Origin: Nitrospirota bacterium
GTDB taxonomy: Bacteria; Nitrospirota; Nitrospiria; JACQCE01
Assembly (NCBI GenBank): GCA_016201765.1
Contig: JACQCE010000121.1
Span: 1-34,371, forward strand
Length of the DNA stretch: 34,371 nt
Reading direction: 5' to 3'
The position numbers and the translations under genes are program-made. Below, piece after piece: positions 15,488-24,089 of this stretch. Under the pieces are notes generated by a model. The model ran no database searches. It saw only the letters and a program-made list of their open reading frames with translations, and was not told the DNA's origin. Every line of letters starts with the position of its first letter. Within the stretch, counting starts at the first letter, position 1.

Positions 15488-15942
15488 CCGACGGGCGCGC
15501 TCCCAGAAGTGCCCCCAGAAGTGCCCCCAGAAGTGCCTATGACCGGGTGGGCGGGCTGGTCTACTTCGCCCGGATGCTGGATAAGATTCGTCTCCACGCC
15601 GCCGGCCGATTGCCGGAAGCGTATCATAAAAATCTCGGTATTGGTTTTGACGGCCGCTCGGTCCGGTTTCTCCATATAGACTATCCCGCCCTCCGCGACC
15701 GGGTTTTACAGGGTGGAACGGATGAAGAGGTGCTGCACTGGTGTTATGAGCGGGGACGGCGACCCACCGAAGAAGAGGTATTGGTCTGGAATTCGTTCAT
15801 GGTCAAACGGGGCTGGCGGGATGAAGCGGACGGCTCGACCCAGGAATTGAACGGCTATAAAGCCGCGAGCGGCTTATCCGGGCGCCACGATCTGGCCACG
15901 TTTTTTGACTATTATGAGGTCGACGAAGGCCGGAAGCCCTGA
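15484..15942 (+). CDS. DUF5069-family protein
   Basis: 152 aa from ATG 15484, which overlaps the previous stop. The ORF track extends further upstream only because of an open shadow frame. Typical DUF5069 features are GLVYFARMLDKIRLHAAGRLPEAYHKN (RMxDKxR), then F..IDYPALRDRVLQGGTDEEVLHWC and VLVWNSF. The function of this family is unknown. The N-terminus contains RSAP repeats encoded by three perfect 12-bp direct repeats. Confidence 0.8.
   Translation: MTDGRAPRSAPRSAPRSAYDRVGGLVYFARMLDKIRLHAAGRLPEAYHKNLGIGFDGRSVRFLHIDYPALRDRVLQGGTDEEVLHWCYERGRRPTEEEVLVWNSFMVKRGWRDEADGSTQELNGYKAASGLSGRHDLATFFDYYEVDEGRKP
15502..15537 (+). repeat. 12-bp tandem repeat x3 inside the DUF5069 gene
   Basis: CCCAGAAGTGCC occurs three times without a mismatch at 15502, 15514 and 15526, in frame, and encodes RSAP units before the DUF5069 domain. 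Identical third bases point to recent slippage. Confidence 0.9.
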
Positions 15943-15957
15943 TCCGGTTGCGTGAGG

Positions 15958-16401
15958 ATGGCTGTCGTGTGGAAGCGTGGGTTTCGAGTGGTGTCGATCG
16001 CAGCGCTGCTGATGGGATCAGGTGTTGCCGGTGCGTTTCCGGCGTTCCCGGCGGCGGCCGCCGATCAGCCGGCGCCGCCACCGGCCTCGACCGGGGCACC
16101 GTTGCCGGTGATCGACGTGCTGCATCATGAGTGGCGGCCGGACGTGGTGTGGGAGCGGATCGGCAAAACCAAATTCATCTGGAGCGCCACGGTCCGAAAT
16201 AATTCCGACAGCCGGCAGCGGGTCTTTGTCTATTACGATTTGCTCGATGAACGGGGGGTGCCTTTGGCCCGGAACGTGTCCAATCGATTTGTGGAGCCAC
16301 ACCAGACCGTTGAAATCGCGGCGGATTCCTATATTCTGTCGGTCGACCTTCCGTATGTGCGGAGCAGCCGGGCGACGGCGAAAATCGGTTTTCCGAACTG
16401 A
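15958..16401 (+). CDS. Secreted small domain protein (FxLYD-like), unknown function
   Basis: About 147 aa. A signal peptide (VVSIAALLMGSGVAGAFPAFPAAAA) is followed by a Pro/Ala linker. A single domain of about 100 aa has beta-sandwich character: KFIWSATVRNNSDSRQRVFVYYDLLDERGVPLARN...EPHQTVEIAADSYI. This resembles FxLYD/DUF3426-type domains, where a similar pattern describes additions to protein-protein contacts. ATG 15958 is preferred to GTG 15952. It follows the DUF5069 gene by 15 bp and is probably the last gene of that operon. Confidence 0.65.
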   Translation: MAVVWKRGFRVVSIAALLMGSGVAGAFPAFPAAAADQPAPPPASTGAPLPVIDVLHHEWRPDVVWERIGKTKFIWSATVRNNSDSRQRVFVYYDLLDERGVPLARNVSNRFVEPHQTVEIAADSYILSVDLPYVRSSRATAKIGFPN

Positions 16402-16424
16402 GCGTTCATTTATAGGGACTTGCG

Positions 16425-16465
16425 CCTGCCTGCCCCTGCCCGTCCGGCAGGCGGGGGCAGGCAGG
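16425..16465. repeat. GC-rich palindrome after the secreted-protein operon
   Basis: CCTGCCTGCCCC (16425-16436) pairs perfectly with GGGGCAGGCAGG (16454-16465). A nested CCTGCC/GGCAGG around CGTCC gives an alternative shorter stem. It lies 23 bp after the stop with no U-run. It could be a terminator or a dispersed palindromic repeat. Confidence 0.6.
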
Positions 16466-16510
16466 TCGCCCCCCTCCTCGCCGGGGATAGATTTCCAATC
16501 TGTGAAGGTT

Positions 16511-16540
16511 TTGATTTTTCTCGTATGATTTCGCTACAAT
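16511..16540 (+). promoter_or_regulatory. Sigma70-type promoter for the GAF-kinase operon
   Basis: TTGATT (16511-16516), 18-bp spacer, TACAAT (16535-16540), in a short AT-rich island 30 bp before the kinase ATG. Confidence 0.55.
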
Positions 16541-16570
16541 TGTATTGTTAGCCATCCTGGCGAGGCCATT

Positions 16571-17761
16571 ATGGAGCCCAAGCTTCCACGAGGCTCATCC
16601 GATCCGGCGACGGCGGTTCATCAGCGCGACACGCAAGTCGACACGCTGAACCGCCTGTCGGCCGCCATCAGTCAGTCCGGCAGTCTTGAGCTGGCGCTCC
16701 AATCCACGCTGACTCAATTGCTGGCGCTCACCGACGCCGACATGGGGTCGATCCATGTCATGGATGCCGGCACGAATTCGCTCAAGCTGATGGCCAGCCA
16801 GGGTGTCTCGGAGGGGTTTGTCTGCGCGGAACGGCGCATTCCGATCGGCGACTGTCTCTGCGGGGAGGCGGCCCGCACCGGAGGTCTGATCATCTCCGGC
16901 GATCTCACGAACGACCGCCGGTTGACCCGGCCGGCCTGCCGGGAGGAAAAATTCGGTTCCGTCGTGAGCATCCCACTATCATCACGGGAGCGGACGCTGG
17001 GCATTCTGACGGTCTACGCGAAGCGGCTGGGGGCCTTCTCCGAGACGGATCAGGATTTGCTGGTGTTGGTGGGGCGCCATATCGGTGTGGCGGTGGAAAA
17101 CGCCCAGCTCTCGGCGCGGATGCGTGAACTGGCGGTGGTGGAGGAACGGGGCCTGATCGCCCAGGAGATTCACGATGGTATCGCCCAGTCACTGGCCTAT
17201 CTCAGCCTGGAGACGACGAAACTCCAGCAATTGTTGGAGGGGGATCCCAAGCTGGCAAAGGCCGAGTTGGGCCACATTCGCCAGGTCATCAAAGAGACGT
17301 GCGAGGATGTGCGGGCGCTCCTGGTCGATTTTCGGATGAAGTTCAAGGAGGGCGAGGGGCTTGCCGATACGTTGAACCGGTGTCTTGAGGAATTCAGCCA
17401 ACAGACGGCGATCCGGACGCAGTTGATCATGAGCGGCGATCTCTCCACCCTGCCGGCGGCGGTGCAGGTGCCGGTGTTTCGCATCATTCAGGAGGCGCTC
17501 TCCAATGTCCGCAAGCACGCGCAGGCGCATGCGGTCGTGGTCACCACGGCCGTTTCCTCATCGACGCTGGAGGTGACCGTGTGTGATGACGGTCTTGGAT
17601 TCGAGCCGGAGGCGGCCGCTGAACGGGGCGCCGGCCACCTGGGGCTGGGGATCATGCAGGAGCGGGCGGCGCATCTGGGCGGCCATCTGCGGTGCGACTC
17701 GCAGCCCGGTCGGGGGACGACGCTGCGGCTGCATCTGCCGCTTGGCGGATCGGTTCGATGA
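16571..17761 (+). CDS. Soluble GAF-domain histidine kinase (NarL/NreB type) with Cys cluster
   Basis: 396 aa, no transmembrane segment. A GAF domain spans about 25-180. The HisKA_3 dimerisation helix has the phospho-acceptor His201 in IAQEIHDGIAQSLAYLSLE. The HATPase_c domain has an N-box (IIQEALSNVRKHA), DDGLGFEPE and a LGLGIMQERA glycine loop. Inside the GAF domain Cys85, Cys95, Cys97 and Cys123 form C-x9-C-x-C-x25-C. This recalls the Cys motif of AirS-type kinases that bind an oxygen- or redox-sensitive [2Fe-2S] cluster. Cluster binding here is inference, since CLCG alone is common in GAF kinases. The stop overlaps the start of the cognate regulator. Confidence 0.9.
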   Translation: MEPKLPRGSSDPATAVHQRDTQVDTLNRLSAAISQSGSLELALQSTLTQLLALTDADMGSIHVMDAGTNSLKLMASQGVSEGFVCAERRIPIGDCLCGEAARTGGLIISGDLTNDRRLTRPACREEKFGSVVSIPLSSRERTLGILTVYAKRLGAFSETDQDLLVLVGRHIGVAVENAQLSARMRELAVVEERGLIAQEIHDGIAQSLAYLSLETTKLQQLLEGDPKLAKAELGHIRQVIKETCEDVRALLVDFRMKFKEGEGLADTLNRCLEEFSQQTAIRTQLIMSGDLSTLPAAVQVPVFRIIQEALSNVRKHAQAHAVVVTTAVSSSTLEVTVCDDGLGFEPEAAAERGAGHLGLGIMQERAAHLGGHLRCDSQPGRGTTLRLHLPLGGSVR

Positions 17762-18456
17762 CATCCATGACGACCATCAAGGTCCTGGTGGTGGATGATC
17801 ACACCCTCTTTCGCAAAGGGCTGGTCAGCCTGCTCGGTCAGCAAAAGGGAATGGAGGTCGTGGGCGAGGCCAAAGACGGCGACGAAGGGGTGCGCTTGGC
17901 CCGGCAGCACCGGCCGGATGTGGTGCTCATGGATGTGAAGATGCCCCATCTGAACGGCATTCAGGCCGCCCAGGCGATTCGCGAGCTGTTGCCGGAGACG
18001 CGGATCATCATGTTGACCGTCTCGGATGAGGACGGCGACCTGTTTGCGGCGGTCAAGGCTGGCGCCAACGGCTATCTGCTGAAAAGCGTGGAGCCCGAGC
18101 AATTGATCAAATCGATTCATCTGCTGATCAAGGGCGAGCCGGTGATCTCCCATGCGATGGCCTCCAAACTGTTGGGCGAATTCCGCGCCATGGCCAAAAA
18201 GGCGGAGCAACCGCCGGAGCCGGCCCCGGCCGCGCTGACCGATCGGGAGACGGACATTCTGCAGTTGCTGGCCAAGGGACAGAGCAACAAGGAAATCGGC
18301 TCAAGCCTGGATATTTCCGAGCATACCGTGAAAATCCATTTGAAAAACATTTTACGAAAGCTCCACATGAACAGCCGCGTCCAGGCGGCGGTCTACGCCC
18401 ATCAGCACGGCCTGGTCCAGGCGCCGTCTCCGGGTCGCACGCGCGAGTCAGCATAG
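17758..18456 (+). CDS. NarL/FixJ-family response regulator
   Basis: 232 aa from ATG 17758, overlapping the kinase stop (ATGA); ATG 17767 is also possible. The receiver domain has the acidic pair in LVVDDH, phospho-acceptor Asp59 (VVLMDVKMP), the conserved Thr in MLTVSDED and Lys in YLLKSVEPE. The C-terminal LuxR-type helix-turn-helix is LTDRETDILQLLAKGQSNKEIGSSLDISEHTVKIHLKNIL. It is the partner of the GAF kinase just upstream. The nearest likely targets are the downstream multicopper oxidase genes. Confidence 0.93.
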   Translation: MTSMTTIKVLVVDDHTLFRKGLVSLLGQQKGMEVVGEAKDGDEGVRLARQHRPDVVLMDVKMPHLNGIQAAQAIRELLPETRIIMLTVSDEDGDLFAAVKAGANGYLLKSVEPEQLIKSIHLLIKGEPVISHAMASKLLGEFRAMAKKAEQPPEPAPAALTDRETDILQLLAKGQSNKEIGSSLDISEHTVKIHLKNILRKLHMNSRVQAAVYAHQHGLVQAPSPGRTRESA

Positions 18457-18466
18457 CAATCCTGCT

Positions 18467-18498
18467 AATGTCGAATGTCGAATGTCGAGTGTCGAATG
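18467..18498 (+). repeat. Heptameric tandem repeat (AATGTCG)
   Basis: Four 7-bp units (three AATGTCG, one AGTGTCG) plus a partial fifth lie 10 bp after the regulator stop. The 7-bp period is shared with the repeat at the window end. Confidence 0.8.
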
Positions 18499-18571
18499 AA
18501 ATCAAGACATTGAAAGTCATTACGCCAGCCGTTGTTCAATCGTTACTCTCCCTATTCGCCATTCGATATTT

Positions 18572-18597
18572 GCTTATAGCCTGAAAGGGCTATAAGC
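18572..18597. repeat. Perfect 10-bp-arm hairpin
   Basis: GCTTATAGCC (18572-18581) and GGCTATAAGC (18588-18597) pair with a 6-nt loop (TGAAAG). There is no T-run, so it could be a weak terminator for the two-component operon or an mRNA stabiliser. Confidence 0.6.
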
Positions 18598-18699
18598 GCA
18601 TCGCCCGTTTTCCCCACCCGAATAAGCCATCCGCGGAATAGACGCGGCATGTCCCTTCCATTAGACTGCGGCTATCACCTATGGAAGCGACAGATCACC

Positions 18700-19035
18700 G
18701 TGAACAAACGAAGACTTCTTTTGATCACGACGCGGTCGTTATTCGGGACGGGTCTGATGAGTCTTCTGGAGCAGCAAACGGACCGGGTTGCCATCGAAAC
18801 GGCGGCCGATGTCCGGACTGCCCTTCAAAAAAGTCAGACGTTTCAGCCGGACGTGGTCCTCTACTTCAGGGAGACCAGCCGGCCGGAGGACGAGGCGTTG
18901 TTGCAGGAACTGATGAGCCGGCACCGGGCCCGCGTCATTCATTGCACGCTGGAGGCGGATCGACTCACCATTTACGACCAGACAAGCATCAACCATGCCA
19001 CGGTGGACGATCTGATGACCGCCGTGCTGAAATGA
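18700..19035 (+). CDS. Receiver-like (pseudo-receiver) single-domain protein
   Basis: About 111 aa from GTG 18700; the ORF track starts at 18649 but with an atypical N-terminus. Its outline follows a response-regulator receiver: KRRLLLITTRSLFGTGLMSLLEQ (strand 1/helix 1), AADVRTALQKSQTFQPDVVLYFRE (helix 2/strand 3), then MSRHRARVIHCTLEADRLTIY and a final helix VDDLMTAVLK. The phospho-acceptor Asp after DVVL is replaced (DVVLYF) and the acidic pair is missing, so it cannot be phosphorylated in the usual way. No output domain. It lies 22 bp before the multicopper oxidase gene and may control it or act as a partner protein. Confidence 0.6.
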   Translation: MNKRRLLLITTRSLFGTGLMSLLEQQTDRVAIETAADVRTALQKSQTFQPDVVLYFRETSRPEDEALLQELMSRHRARVIHCTLEADRLTIYDQTSINHATVDDLMTAVLK

Positions 19036-19057
19036 CCGTCATCGAGGGAGGCGCAAG

Positions 19058-22000
19058 ATGAACCAGAGAGAGCAATGGCTGAAGGGGTTGCCGTGGCCGC
19101 AGGCCGCGGCGGTGGTGAGCGGATTGCTGTGGGCGTTCGGCGGGAGCGGCACCTTCCCCCCGGCGCTGGCCGAAGAGGAGCACAGCCACGGCGCCGCCGT
19201 GACGGCGGCCCAGCCCTCGCTGGCGTCGTGGGACGCCCAGCTCAAAGATCAACTCGATCGCGAATACACCATGGAAGGCCGGGAGGCGCAGCGGACCAAG
19301 GTCGAAGACGCGATGCAAAAGCTGATGGATGAAATCTCCCACGGCGGCGGGCGGCACGACGCCCAGGCGTCGCAAGGCCCCTATAACGAAATGGCCATGA
19401 GCCAGCAGATGGACCGGAGCTTCTTTCTGGGGCCCACCGGCGTCGCCGAGACGGTGACGGCCGGCGGCCAGTGTCCCAAAAGCGCGCCCGTGCGCGAGTT
19501 CGACATCTCGGCCATCAATGTCGAGATCACGCTCAATCAGTGGCAGGATTACCATCCAGGCTACATGTATGTGCTGACCGAGAATGTCAACAAGGTGCGT
19601 GACGAGGAAAAACGGAACAGGGAGGCGCGCAAGAAGGAAGGGTATGACATTGGCGCGGTGTCGACCGGGTTGCAGACCGATCTCATCCAACCGCTCAATA
19701 TCCGCGGCAACCAGGGCGATTGCGTGGTGATCACGCTGCGCAATCAGTTGGACGATGAAGACGTGGGATTGCACATCCATGGCTCCAGCATAATCATCAA
19801 ATCGACCGGCGCGGCGGCGACGGCGGCCAATCCCGACACGAATATCAAACCCGGCAAGAGCCAGGTGTTCAGCTGGTACATCCGGCCCGAGGAGCAGGAA
19901 GGCGTGCACATGTTGCACAGCCACGTCGGCCGCGAGCAGGCCAGCCTGGGAATGATCGGCTCCTTCATCGTGGAGCCGGTCGGCTCAACCTATCTCGACG
20001 CGGTCACCGGCCAGGAGACCAAGAGCGGCTGGCAGGTGATGATCGCCAATCCGACCATCCCCGATTTCAGGGAATTCGTGATCTTCTATCATGAGATCGG
20101 CGACGAATCGTTCCGGCCGCTCAACCGCAACGGCGAGATGATCCCGCAGCGCGACCCGAACACCGACGCCTACCGGCCCTCGGCCCGCGCCATCAACTAC
20201 CGGAGCGAGCCGTTCGGCGTCAACAATCTGGCCTTGCAGGAGAAATATTTTCATTTTGAAGATGAATCGATGGCCTACAGTTCCTACACCTTCGGCGATG
20301 TGCCGACGCCTTTACCCCGCTCCTACATGGGCGATCCGGCCAAATACCGGCTGGTCCACGGCGGCGGCGAAGTGTTTCATTCGCACCATCCGCACGGCGG
20401 GTCCATCCGCTGGTTGAGGCAGCCGAAGGCCGACAGCAAGGAGTCGGAACTGCTCACGGCGGCCGCCAACGGGCCGGTCAAATATCCCGTGATTCGGACC
20501 ACGTCCGACCGGGTCGATGTGGAAGTGATCGGTCCTTCCGAAGCGCTCGATCTGAATACCGAGTGCGGCTCGGGCCTCTGCCAGCAACTGGCGGGCGATT
20601 TTCTCTTCCACTGCCACGTCGCGCATCACTATGTCGCCGGCATGTGGTCCTACTGGCGGGTCTATAACACCCTTCAGAACGGCAACTATCCGGTGGGCAG
20701 CACCGATATCATGCCGGCGTTGCAGGAGTTGCCCGATCGGAAGGGGCGCATGAAGCCGGGTGTGACGTCTGACAAACTGGTTGGTCGGACGATGGATTGG
20801 TATGACAAGAAATGGAACATCACGTCCGGCAAGACCGATTTTGCCAAGCCGGTGGCCGATATTTTGGTGAAGGACTGGGTCAAAATGATGCTCCCGCCTG
20901 CCGGTCAACCGGGCCACACCGCCGATGAGAAGGGCCAGATCACGGCCTATGACTCGAGCGTCTGGGATTGGTCATGGGACGGGAACAAGGCGTTGGGCGA
21001 ACCGGAAGTGACCGGCGCCTTCCCCTGGCCGAAGTATGTCTCGCCGATGCCGGGCAAGCGGCCGCCGCTGCTCTTCGAAGAGAAGACGGGCAAACTGGCC
21101 TGGCCGCACTTCAAGCCGCACCTGGGCAAACGGGTGCCGTTTGCGCGCCATCACGGGCCGGCGCCCTGGCTCGAACCGATCCATGTCGACAAGACGAACG
21201 TCGCGGTCGGAGACGATCCCGGCAGTCTGGGCGCGCCGAACGAGGAGACCACGCTGCCGGCCAAGCCGGGTGAGCAGGGACGATGGAGTCTCTGCCCCGA
21301 GAACGCGGGCCGCAAGCAGTACACCATTCACTTCATCGAAACGCCCATCACGATGAACAAGGCGATCGGCAAGGAAAAGGCGGTCGTCGATCAACACGGC
21401 ACGATCTACGTGCTGCATGAAGAGGAAGCGGCGGTGCGTGCCAACAGCGATCTGGCCCGTCCGCTGGTCTACCGCGGGAACATCTATGACTGCGTGGATG
21501 TGATTCTGAAGAGCGAGTGGGAGGACAACAACACCACAAACTTTCAGATGTCGAAGATCAACATCCACCCGCACTTCATGCAGTTCGACAATCAGTCGTC
21601 TGACGGCGTGATCACCGGCTTCTCCTACGAGCAGTCGGTCCGGCCGTTTACGGAGATGGCCAAGAAGGAGCACAAGGGGCTTCCCGCGCCGATGACCTCC
21701 ACCGTGGTCGATGACACCAGGAGCGGAGCCGCCTCCATGACGGTGAAGATGGCCGAGGGCGCCACCCCCTTTCATGAAAATACCGACGTCATGATCGGGA
21801 TGCAACAGGTGAAAACGTCCGAGGTGCGGTGGATCCGGAAGATCGCAAAGGGCTCGAAGGAGGGGGAGTACACGCTCACCTTCAATGAGCCGCTCAAACA
21901 CGCGCACAAGAAGGGCGAGATCGCCTCGGTCGAATATGTCCGCTACCGTTACTGGGTGGATGTCGACCTCGGCACGGTCTTCTGGCACGATCACGCGCTG

Positions 22001-23992
22001 GGCGGCACGACCTGGCCGCACGGGGCGGTCGGCGGGATCATCATCGAACCGGTGGGCTCCACCTATCACGATCCGGTGACCGGCAAGCAGATCCGCAGCG
22101 GTCCGATCGCGGACATCCACACCACCGAACCGGTCGGCTACGGCGTGAACGGGAGTTTCCGGGAGATGGTGATGTATCTGCACGACACGGTGCCCTACAC
22201 GGCGCAGGTCGTGACGGCCGGCAACCCGCCCGGACAGACCGTCCAGGCGGCGATCGACGCGGGACAGGCGCTCTTCTTCCAGATGCCCTACAATCTGGAC
22301 ATCACGCCGGTCTCCGTGATCAACGGCGGCACGCACACCACCGGCGGCGGGATCTTCTTCCGCGCCGAATCGGTCGCCAAGCGGTTGAAGCACAACCCGG
22401 ACCCGTCGCTGGTCTTTTCGTCCAGGACCCACGGCGATCCAGGCACGCTGCTCTTCCGCGCCTACGTGGGCGATCCGGTCGTCTTCCGGTTGATGCACGT
22501 GATGATGAATGAGACCCACACCTGGAAGATCGCCGGCCACGTGTTCCGGACGGAGCGGTACGCCGAGCATTCCGACCTGCGCAACAACTGGCACGTCGGC
22601 ATTGCGGAGCGGTACGACCTGGTGAGCAAAGCCGGCGGCCCGATGGGGATCGCGGGCGACTACCTCTACTACAACGGTCGTCCCTCCCATCTCTCCGAGG
22701 GCAGCTGGGGCATCTTCCGGGTGCTGGACAAGGAGACGCCCGACCTGCAGAAGCTGCCGGGTCGCGAGGAGGTGCCGGCGTCGGCCAAGGCGGTCTGTCC
22801 CGCCGATGCGCCGGTCAAGGCGTTCAGCGTGCTGGCCGTCGATCGGGCGTTGAAATTCAACCCGAACGCGCCCGATGTGCTGGAGGTGGATTTCGACCGC
22901 AAGCTGGAGGTGGCCAATCCCAAGGGCAAGATCTTCATGCTCGAGGGGGAGAAGACGAAGGTGGCCGCGGACGGCTTCCGGCCGTCGCCGCTGACCCTGC
23001 ACGTGAACGTGGGCGACTGCATCAAGGTCACCCTGAAGAACGAGATGAAGGCGAACCGCGCCTCCTTCTCGGCCGACATGCTGGCGTTCGATCCGAAGGA
23101 TTCCCAGGGCGTGAACGTCGGCAACAACCCCGGGGATCAGACGATCGGCCCGGGCCAGACGCGGACCTACACCTTCTATGCGCATCCCTACACGGGTGAG
23201 GGCGCCGTGCTGGTGTGGGATTGGGGCAACTTCATCAACGACATCCGCGACGGCCTGTTCGGCGCGATCATTGTCGGCCCGAAGGGCTCCAAGTACCGGG
23301 ATTCGGTCACGGGCGAGGAGGTCACGCTCAAGAACGCCTGGCAGGTGGATGTGCTGGTCGACCGCTCGGTCCCGGGGAACGCGGGCCGCGCCGACTACCG
23401 TGATGCGTCCCTCTTCTTCCAGGATGAGGACAACATCATCGGGACGGCCTTCATGCCCTACATCCAGCAGATCGCCGGATTGACGGGCGTGAATTACCGG
23501 AGCGAGCCGTGGAGCTGGCGCGAGGAGCACGGCTGCGAGCTGGGGACGATGTACACCCCCTGCGCCGTCGCGGCGGAGTCGGATATTGCGACGCCGGTGG
23601 TGCTCTCTCACGCGGGCGACGAGGTCCGGCTGCATGTGTTCGGCGCCTTCAACGAGCAGAATCAAATCTTCAGCATCGAGGGACATGAATTCCCCCTGAA
23701 ACCGGACATGACGGGCGCCGATCTGGAGAGCTCGATCGAGTTCGGCTCGGCCGAAGGGCTGAACATCGTCCTGAACTCCGCGGGCGGGCCCTTTGCGATT
23801 CCGGGCAACTACATCTGGCAGGATCACCGGATGCCCTACGCCCAGGCGGGCGAATGGGGCTATCTGCGGGTGCTGCCGGCCGGGGATCGCAAGCTCCTGC
23901 CGCTGGGCGGCGGTGCGCCCGGTTCCCGGGCGGTGCAGGCGCCGAAAGAGGGTGACGGGGTTCCGGTCTCCCTGCTGGAGCCGTCGAAGTAA
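19058..23992 (+). CDS. Giant three-unit multicopper oxidase, exported
   Basis: 1644 aa, ATG after GGGAGGCGCAAG, signal peptide ending near FPPALA. Unit A (about 205-540) has all four copper motifs: HIH (239-241), HSH (287-289), HSHHPH (441-446) and HCHVAHHYVAGM (518-529), the last giving a type 1 site with axial Met. Unit B (about 805-1222) keeps HPH (837-839), HDH (977-979) and a His-rich HVMMNETH...GH stretch, but has no HCH. Unit C (about 1312-1606) repeats the fold with nearly all ligands lost (FSADMLAFD, VLVWDWG). Residues 545-800 form an unassigned linker. Large multi-cupredoxin oxidases such as MnxG and ceruloplasmin oxidise Mn(II) or Fe(II). The substrate here is not known. Confidence 0.92.
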   Translation: MNQREQWLKGLPWPQAAAVVSGLLWAFGGSGTFPPALAEEEHSHGAAVTAAQPSLASWDAQLKDQLDREYTMEGREAQRTKVEDAMQKLMDEISHGGGRHDAQASQGPYNEMAMSQQMDRSFFLGPTGVAETVTAGGQCPKSAPVREFDISAINVEITLNQWQDYHPGYMYVLTENVNKVRDEEKRNREARKKEGYDIGAVSTGLQTDLIQPLNIRGNQGDCVVITLRNQLDDEDVGLHIHGSSIIIKSTGAAATAANPDTNIKPGKSQVFSWYIRPEEQEGVHMLHSHVGREQASLGMIGSFIVEPVGSTYLDAVTGQETKSGWQVMIANPTIPDFREFVIFYHEIGDESFRPLNRNGEMIPQRDPNTDAYRPSARAINYRSEPFGVNNLALQEKYFHFEDESMAYSSYTFGDVPTPLPRSYMGDPAKYRLVHGGGEVFHSHHPHGGSIRWLRQPKADSKESELLTAAANGPVKYPVIRTTSDRVDVEVIGPSEALDLNTECGSGLCQQLAGDFLFHCHVAHHYVAGMWSYWRVYNTLQNGNYPVGSTDIMPALQELPDRKGRMKPGVTSDKLVGRTMDWYDKKWNITSGKTDFAKPVADILVKDWVKMMLPPAGQPGHTADEKGQITAYDSSVWDWSWDGNKALGEPEVTGAFPWPKYVSPMPGKRPPLLFEEKTGKLAWPHFKPHLGKRVPFARHHGPAPWLEPIHVDKTNVAVGDDPGSLGAPNEETTLPAKPGEQGRWSLCPENAGRKQYTIHFIETPITMNKAIGKEKAVVDQHGTIYVLHEEEAAVRANSDLARPLVYRGNIYDCVDVILKSEWEDNNTTNFQMSKINIHPHFMQFDNQSSDGVITGFSYEQSVRPFTEMAKKEHKGLPAPMTSTVVDDTRSGAASMTVKMAEGATPFHENTDVMIGMQQVKTSEVRWIRKIAKGSKEGEYTLTFNEPLKHAHKKGEIASVEYVRYRYWVDVDLGTVFWHDHALGGTTWPHGAVGGIIIEPVGSTYHDPVTGKQIRSGPIADIHTTEPVGYGVNGSFREMVMYLHDTVPYTAQVVTAGNPPGQTVQAAIDAGQALFFQMPYNLDITPVSVINGGTHTTGGGIFFRAESVAKRLKHNPDPSLVFSSRTHGDPGTLLFRAYVGDPVVFRLMHVMMNETHTWKIAGHVFRTERYAEHSDLRNNWHVGIAERYDLVSKAGGPMGIAGDYLYYNGRPSHLSEGSWGIFRVLDKETPDLQKLPGREEVPASAKAVCPADAPVKAFSVLAVDRALKFNPNAPDVLEVDFDRKLEVANPKGKIFMLEGEKTKVAADGFRPSPLTLHVNVGDCIKVTLKNEMKANRASFSADMLAFDPKDSQGVNVGNNPGDQTIGPGQTRTYTFYAHPYTGEGAVLVWDWGNFINDIRDGLFGAIIVGPKGSKYRDSVTGEEVTLKNAWQVDVLVDRSVPGNAGRADYRDASLFFQDEDNIIGTAFMPYIQQIAGLTGVNYRSEPWSWREEHGCELGTMYTPCAVAAESDIATPVVLSHAGDEVRLHVFGAFNEQNQIFSIEGHEFPLKPDMTGADLESSIEFGSAEGLNIVLNSAGGPFAIPGNYIWQDHRMPYAQAGEWGYLRVLPAGDRKLLPLGGGAPGSRAVQAPKEGDGVPVSLLEPSK

Positions 23993-24021
23993 GAACGCAT
24001 CAGAGGCACGGTCAATCGTGA

Positions 24022-24055
24022 GAGGGGGCAGGGGTTTCACACCCTCTGCCCCCTC
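24022..24055. terminator. Strong hairpin after the multicopper oxidase gene
   Basis: GAGGGGGCAG (24022-24031) pairs with CTGCCCCCTC (24046-24055), with an inner GGG/CCC. It lies 29 bp past the oxidase stop. No T-run follows, so it may attenuate transcription into the next gene or protect the mRNA end. Confidence 0.5.
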
Positions 24056-24089
24056 GTCAGTTAGTGGCGGGTTCTTATAGGAGAGGTCA

